Assembly (NCBI GenBank): GCA_025354645.1
Contig: JANXML010000065.1
Coordinates: forward strand, 1-50,885
DNA: 50,885 nt
Reading direction: 5' to 3'
From: Arcicella sp.
Lineage (GTDB): Bacteria > Bacteroidota > Bacteroidia > Cytophagales > Spirosomataceae
Of this stretch, positions 48,253 through 50,885 are shown one piece after another. The position numbers were made by a program, and so were the translations under genes. Position 1 is the first letter of the stretch; each line of letters starts with the position of its first letter. The notes beneath the pieces are model-generated. The model was not told the origin of the DNA, searched no databases, and was given only the letters and a program-made list of their open reading frames with translations.

Positions 48253-49707
48253 TTATTTGTTTTCACGGTTCAATTTACTTGCATAATTTTTGGCATCTAC
48301 ACCCGTGAGTATTTCGGGCGTTGGTTCGTTGGGGCATCCGTATAATTTTGGTTCATCATGTAAAATCTCAATTTTTACAATCGTATTGAGCCACCCACGA
48401 CTAACCGCAATTTCTGAACTTTTCAAAGTTACCGTTTCCGTTTGTTGCGTTGGGTCGTCTAAGTTTTTGTAAGTAACTCGAATGTATTTTTCTGTTTCTT
48501 TCGCTTTCATTATTTGGGCTTTAAAAGTTCTACGTTTGTTACTGTCTTTGTTCCTGCATCGTTTTGCAAGTGGATTAAATTTTATTGAACAAAACCAAGA
48601 ATTTACACGGTTTTGATTTATCGGTTTTCCACACGTTTTGCAAACTCTTTCGTTTACAGTTGCGGAGGTAGATTTTAATTCAATTTTCCCGTTTTCAATT
48701 TCTATTGGAGTTTGTGACCTTTTAACCTGATATTCAAGCGGTGAAAAGGTAACAATTTCTATTGCTTCTTTTTCATTAAAACTTGGTAAAAAGGTAACAA
48801 TTTTACTTGCTTCATTTGGTACATTTATACACCTTTTCCACTCTGCAAAAACTTTATTTTTCAAATCATTTTGATAGTCAAAAGCCTTGCATTTTTTCAA
48901 GATTCTATCAAGCACAATTTTATTATAAACTCTATTTTGTTTATTCAATTCCTTCCAAAAAGAGGGAATACGCATTGATTGGATTTTGAGTTTTTCACGG
49001 TCAGAAAGTACCGTTAAATCAATATCATAGGGAATAAAAACGGTATTTTCTAAGGTATCTGTGAGCAAACCAAGCAAAGGATTTACTTTCAAAGGGTCGC
49101 ATAAATCAGATAGAAAAGTGATTTTGAAACACTCAATATCTACCATTTTCAAAACTTTATACTCAATTCTTAAAATGTTGCGTTGGGGTTGCCCTGAAAC
49201 AAAACCTTTATCATAAATCTTGATTTCGTAGTTATTTCTAACACATACCACACCGTTACGCCTGTTTTTATTGATAGCTTCATAGGGCTTATTTCCATGA
49301 ACCACTACCGATTTTATAACCCGTTGGGGACTATAAGGTAAGTAAAGATTTACGCCAAATTCCAGTCCGTGGAGTACGGTTTTAGTTGGGTCAATATCAA
49401 ACTTTTTCGCTAACTCATTAACTATACGCACACAATTATTGTGCGTAAATCGGTTGTAATTGTGTTCACCACCATTAAAGTATTTATGAAGTGAACCACT
49501 TAGAATTTTGATACATTCATCTACACTTTTTGCGGAGGGTATCACTTTGAAAGTCAAGCCTTTATACTCTGCATTGCATCTACTTTTAATTTCGCCAGTG
49601 CCTTCATTCACTACGATATTATCAAAGCCGTATTCTCTCAAAATAGGGTTGTCAAGCCACTTTGAGGGCAAAAGGTTATGTATTGAAAGATTTACAAAAT
49701 CTATCAT
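48253..49707 (-). CDS. Replication-initiator-like protein (filamentous-phage gpII type) with zinc ribbon
   Basis: This 484-residue protein has the hallmarks of phage/plasmid single-strand initiators: MIDFVNLSIHNL, the LEFGVNLYLP strand, NYEIKIYDKG and LRIEYKVLKM, as in gpII/X-type replication proteins. A C-terminal zinc ribbon (CKTCGKPIN..WFC..RC) and a basic tail (KRRTFKAQIMKAKETEKYIR) follow. It probably nicks and starts rolling-circle replication of the excised element, although the catalytic tyrosine cannot be assigned by eye. Other plasmid Rep families remain possible. Confidence 0.65.
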   Translation of the reverse strand: MIDFVNLSIHNLLPSKWLDNPILREYGFDNIVVNEGTGEIKSRCNAEYKGLTFKVIPSAKSVDECIKILSGSLHKYFNGGEHNYNRFTHNNCVRIVNELAKKFDIDPTKTVLHGLEFGVNLYLPYSPQRVIKSVVVHGNKPYEAINKNRRNGVVCVRNNYEIKIYDKGFVSGQPQRNILRIEYKVLKMVDIECFKITFLSDLCDPLKVNPLLGLLTDTLENTVFIPYDIDLTVLSDREKLKIQSMRIPSFWKELNKQNRVYNKIVLDRILKKCKAFDYQNDLKNKVFAEWKRCINVPNEASKIVTFLPSFNEKEAIEIVTFSPLEYQVKRSQTPIEIENGKIELKSTSATVNERVCKTCGKPINQNRVNSWFCSIKFNPLAKRCRNKDSNKRRTFKAQIMKAKETEKYIRVTYKNLDDPTQQTETVTLKSSEIAVSRGWLNTIVKIEILHDEPKLYGCPNEPTPEILTGVDAKNYASKLNRENK

Positions 49708-49758
49708 AGGACTGTTTAATACGGAAAAATTTGGATAACTAATTGAACAAAAAGCGGC

Positions 49759-50184
49759 TTAATTTATGCCGTTCTTTTGTTTCAGTTCAATGATAAAATC
49801 AAGGGCGGTTTCGATCGCCTTTCTTGATTCACTTAATACATTTTCAGAATAATATTTAGTTATCAAATCACTACTATAAGCTAATCGGTAAGCGGAGGGA
49901 ACGCACCCAAAAACAAGTGATAAAGCGTAAAAATATTTATCACTTCCCACGGCATTACGGGAACAACGTTTAACAGGAAACGACACCAAACAATTATAAT
50001 ATTTTTCTGCCTGTATAAATGCCGTATCGTGTTCATACTGCAAAATCAGTTCCTCTGATTCATTACTTTGAATAATAAAATCAAGGGTTGTAAGTTCATC
50101 AATGATATTTCTAAGTTCGTTTTCTGCATCAAATAAGGTTTTACCAAGATTGATAAATTGAGTTGCTGAAAGGGGCTTTTTCAT
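49759..50184 (-). CDS. Unknown mobile-element protein (paralogue A)
   Basis: This 141-residue, mostly helical protein has no recognised family. Its C-terminal half carries YNCLVSFPVKRCSRN...FYALSLVFGCVP...FIIELKQKN, matching the neighbour at 50196-50636 at about the same positions, so the two are tandem diverged copies. It lies 11 nt after that gene and 51 nt before the initiator-like gene. Confidence 0.75.
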   Translation of the reverse strand: MKKPLSATQFINLGKTLFDAENELRNIIDELTTLDFIIQSNESEELILQYEHDTAFIQAEKYYNCLVSFPVKRCSRNAVGSDKYFYALSLVFGCVPSAYRLAYSSDLITKYYSENVLSESRKAIETALDFIIELKQKNGIN

Positions 50185-50195
50185 GTTATTAGTAA

Positions 50196-50636
50196 TTACG
50201 ATACTGTATTAATTTTCTTTAAACGTATAAGCACAAATAAAATATGATTTAAGTCTTTTCGTAAGTCCCTAAAATCGTCTAATCTTTCATTATTTATCTT
50301 TGAACTTTCCCAACTCGTTAAGGAATAAAGGTTTTCTATTGAAATACAAACAAAGCCCGCTACCCTATAAAATAACGGTAAATAAAGCCCGTGTCTTACA
50401 CATTTACTGATAGGAAAATCTAATAAATGATTTCTTAAAAACCTTAAAGCCGTTTTGTATTCCTCAAATCTATCCTTTCTAACAACTCCATAGGTTCCAC
50501 ATTTATCAACAACTACATTCATTAAATCATCTACAATAGTTAATTTGTCCAAGCAACTTTTTGTAATGATACCCATTTCGTTAATATCCTTTTCTATCTG
50601 TATTCTTTTTGATTCAGATAAGCCGTTTATATTCAT
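50196..50636 (-). CDS. Unknown mobile-element protein (paralogue B)
   Basis: This 146-residue helical protein has no recognised family. The block LRNHLLDFPISKCVRHGLY..LFYRVAGFVC.. and the ending FVLIRLKKIN parallel the neighbour at 49759-50184. Its ATG overlaps the stop of the HTH gene upstream (ATGA), so it is translated with it. The pair may be a two-subunit complex. Confidence 0.75.
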   Translation of the reverse strand: MNINGLSESKRIQIEKDINEMGIITKSCLDKLTIVDDLMNVVVDKCGTYGVVRKDRFEEYKTALRFLRNHLLDFPISKCVRHGLYLPLFYRVAGFVCISIENLYSLTSWESSKINNERLDDFRDLRKDLNHILFVLIRLKKINTVS

Positions 50637-50885
50637 GGTTGCAATTCCTCCTTTTTAGCATTAATTGCCTTTGGTGAACTCATAACTTCACTACGTTTGT
50701 ACCGTACCTTGTTACCAATACGATACGACTGTAACAAGTCTTTACGTGTCCATTCCCACAATGTAGGGAGCGAACATTTAAGAAGTTTTGCAGTTTCTTC
50801 ACGGGTTAAATATTCCTCTGCATCGTTGGGAGCGGAGGGCGTGGGGGCTTTGTGCTTAATGTCCAGTAACAAAGATTCAATGTTA
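50633..50885 (-). CDS. Excisionase/MerR-like HTH protein, 5' end uncertain
   Basis: About 80 residues include YLTREETAKLLKCSLPTLWEWTRKDLLQSYRIGNKVRYKRSEV, a winged HTH (HTH_17) common in excisionases and element regulators. The frame runs open to the right edge; a TTG at 50872 is the only start codon seen, so the true start may be off-window. Its stop overlaps the start of paralogue B. Confidence 0.8.
   Translation of the reverse strand, partial: NIESLLLDIKHKAPTPSAPNDAEEYLTREETAKLLKCSLPTLWEWTRKDLLQSYRIGNKVRYKRSEVMSSPKAINAKKEELQP

Larger units (their letters stand above)
46208..50885. mobile_element. Left part of an element integrated at tRNA-fMet (IME or inovirus-like)
   Basis: Everything right of the tRNA is different from the housekeeping region: small minus-strand genes for HTH proteins, a replication-initiator-like protein, unknown paralogues and an excisionase-like HTH gene, with long hairpins and short palindromes in the gaps. 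No integrase, second attachment site or right boundary is visible, so the exact left edge is also unproven. Confidence 0.6.

Overview
The window is a stretch of Bacteroidota chromosome (about one third GC), most likely from the Cytophagales, joined near its right end to an integrated mobile element. The lineage call rests on TAnnTTTG-type -7 promoter motifs, A-rich leaders without Shine-Dalgarno sequences, a bacillithiol gene (bshA), a large LptD-like protein, DUF2911/DUF3078/DUF6438 proteins and the zapA-rny neighbourhood. No rRNA or CRISPR array is present.

Chromosomal part (1-46134). 1-1370: purN (cut by the left edge) and a UbiA prenyltransferase. 1730-5035: bshA, a zeta-like P-loop protein with a small partner, and type II NADH dehydrogenase. 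5205-8726: a fatty-acid hydroxylase, then a response regulator and a histidine kinase separated by two small genes. 8896-11771: folK, the higBA toxin-antitoxin pair, a YqgE/AlgH protein and a CPBP protease. 11905-17384: a DUF2911 protein, an LptD-like protein whose signal peptide has no standard start codon, a cell-wall amidase and an MCE/MlaD protein. 17469-21953: Lrp regulator, CYTH protein, membrane protein, hemC, a MazF-type pair and holB. 22095-26454: a flippase, a coiled-coil protein, zapA and rny. 26779-33831: tandem acetyltransferases, a LysR regulator, a NifU-domain protein, small proteins, an enlarged D-Ala-D-Ala ligase, a lipoprotein, a LuxE-like protein and mscL. 33887-45880: DUF3078 and MscS-like membrane proteins, an ECF sigma factor, ppk1, a phosphodiesterase, pirin, a large membrane/TPR protein and a LolD-like ATPase.

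The most striking signal is a set of paired palindromic elements. Two GC-rich copies of one family sit in the same reading frame inside hemC and the TPR gene. A second family sits in frame inside the zinc module of holB. About ten further families of inverted-pair repeats, built of short reiterated words, fill the intergenic gaps. The in-frame copies resemble Rickettsia palindromic elements in principle: palindromes tolerated inside proteins as extra surface loops.

Accessory part (46135-50885). An initiator tRNA-Met gene is followed by genes all on the minus strand: a small unknown protein behind a candidate three-way-junction RNA, two small HTH-type genes, a 484-residue replication-initiator-like protein with a zinc ribbon, two diverged tandem paralogues of unknown function and an excisionase-like HTH gene cut by the right edge. 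This looks like one end of a tRNA-integrated element (IME or inovirus-like prophage). Its integrase and other end are not in the window. It carries several long hairpins and a strongly strand-biased GCGGAG motif.
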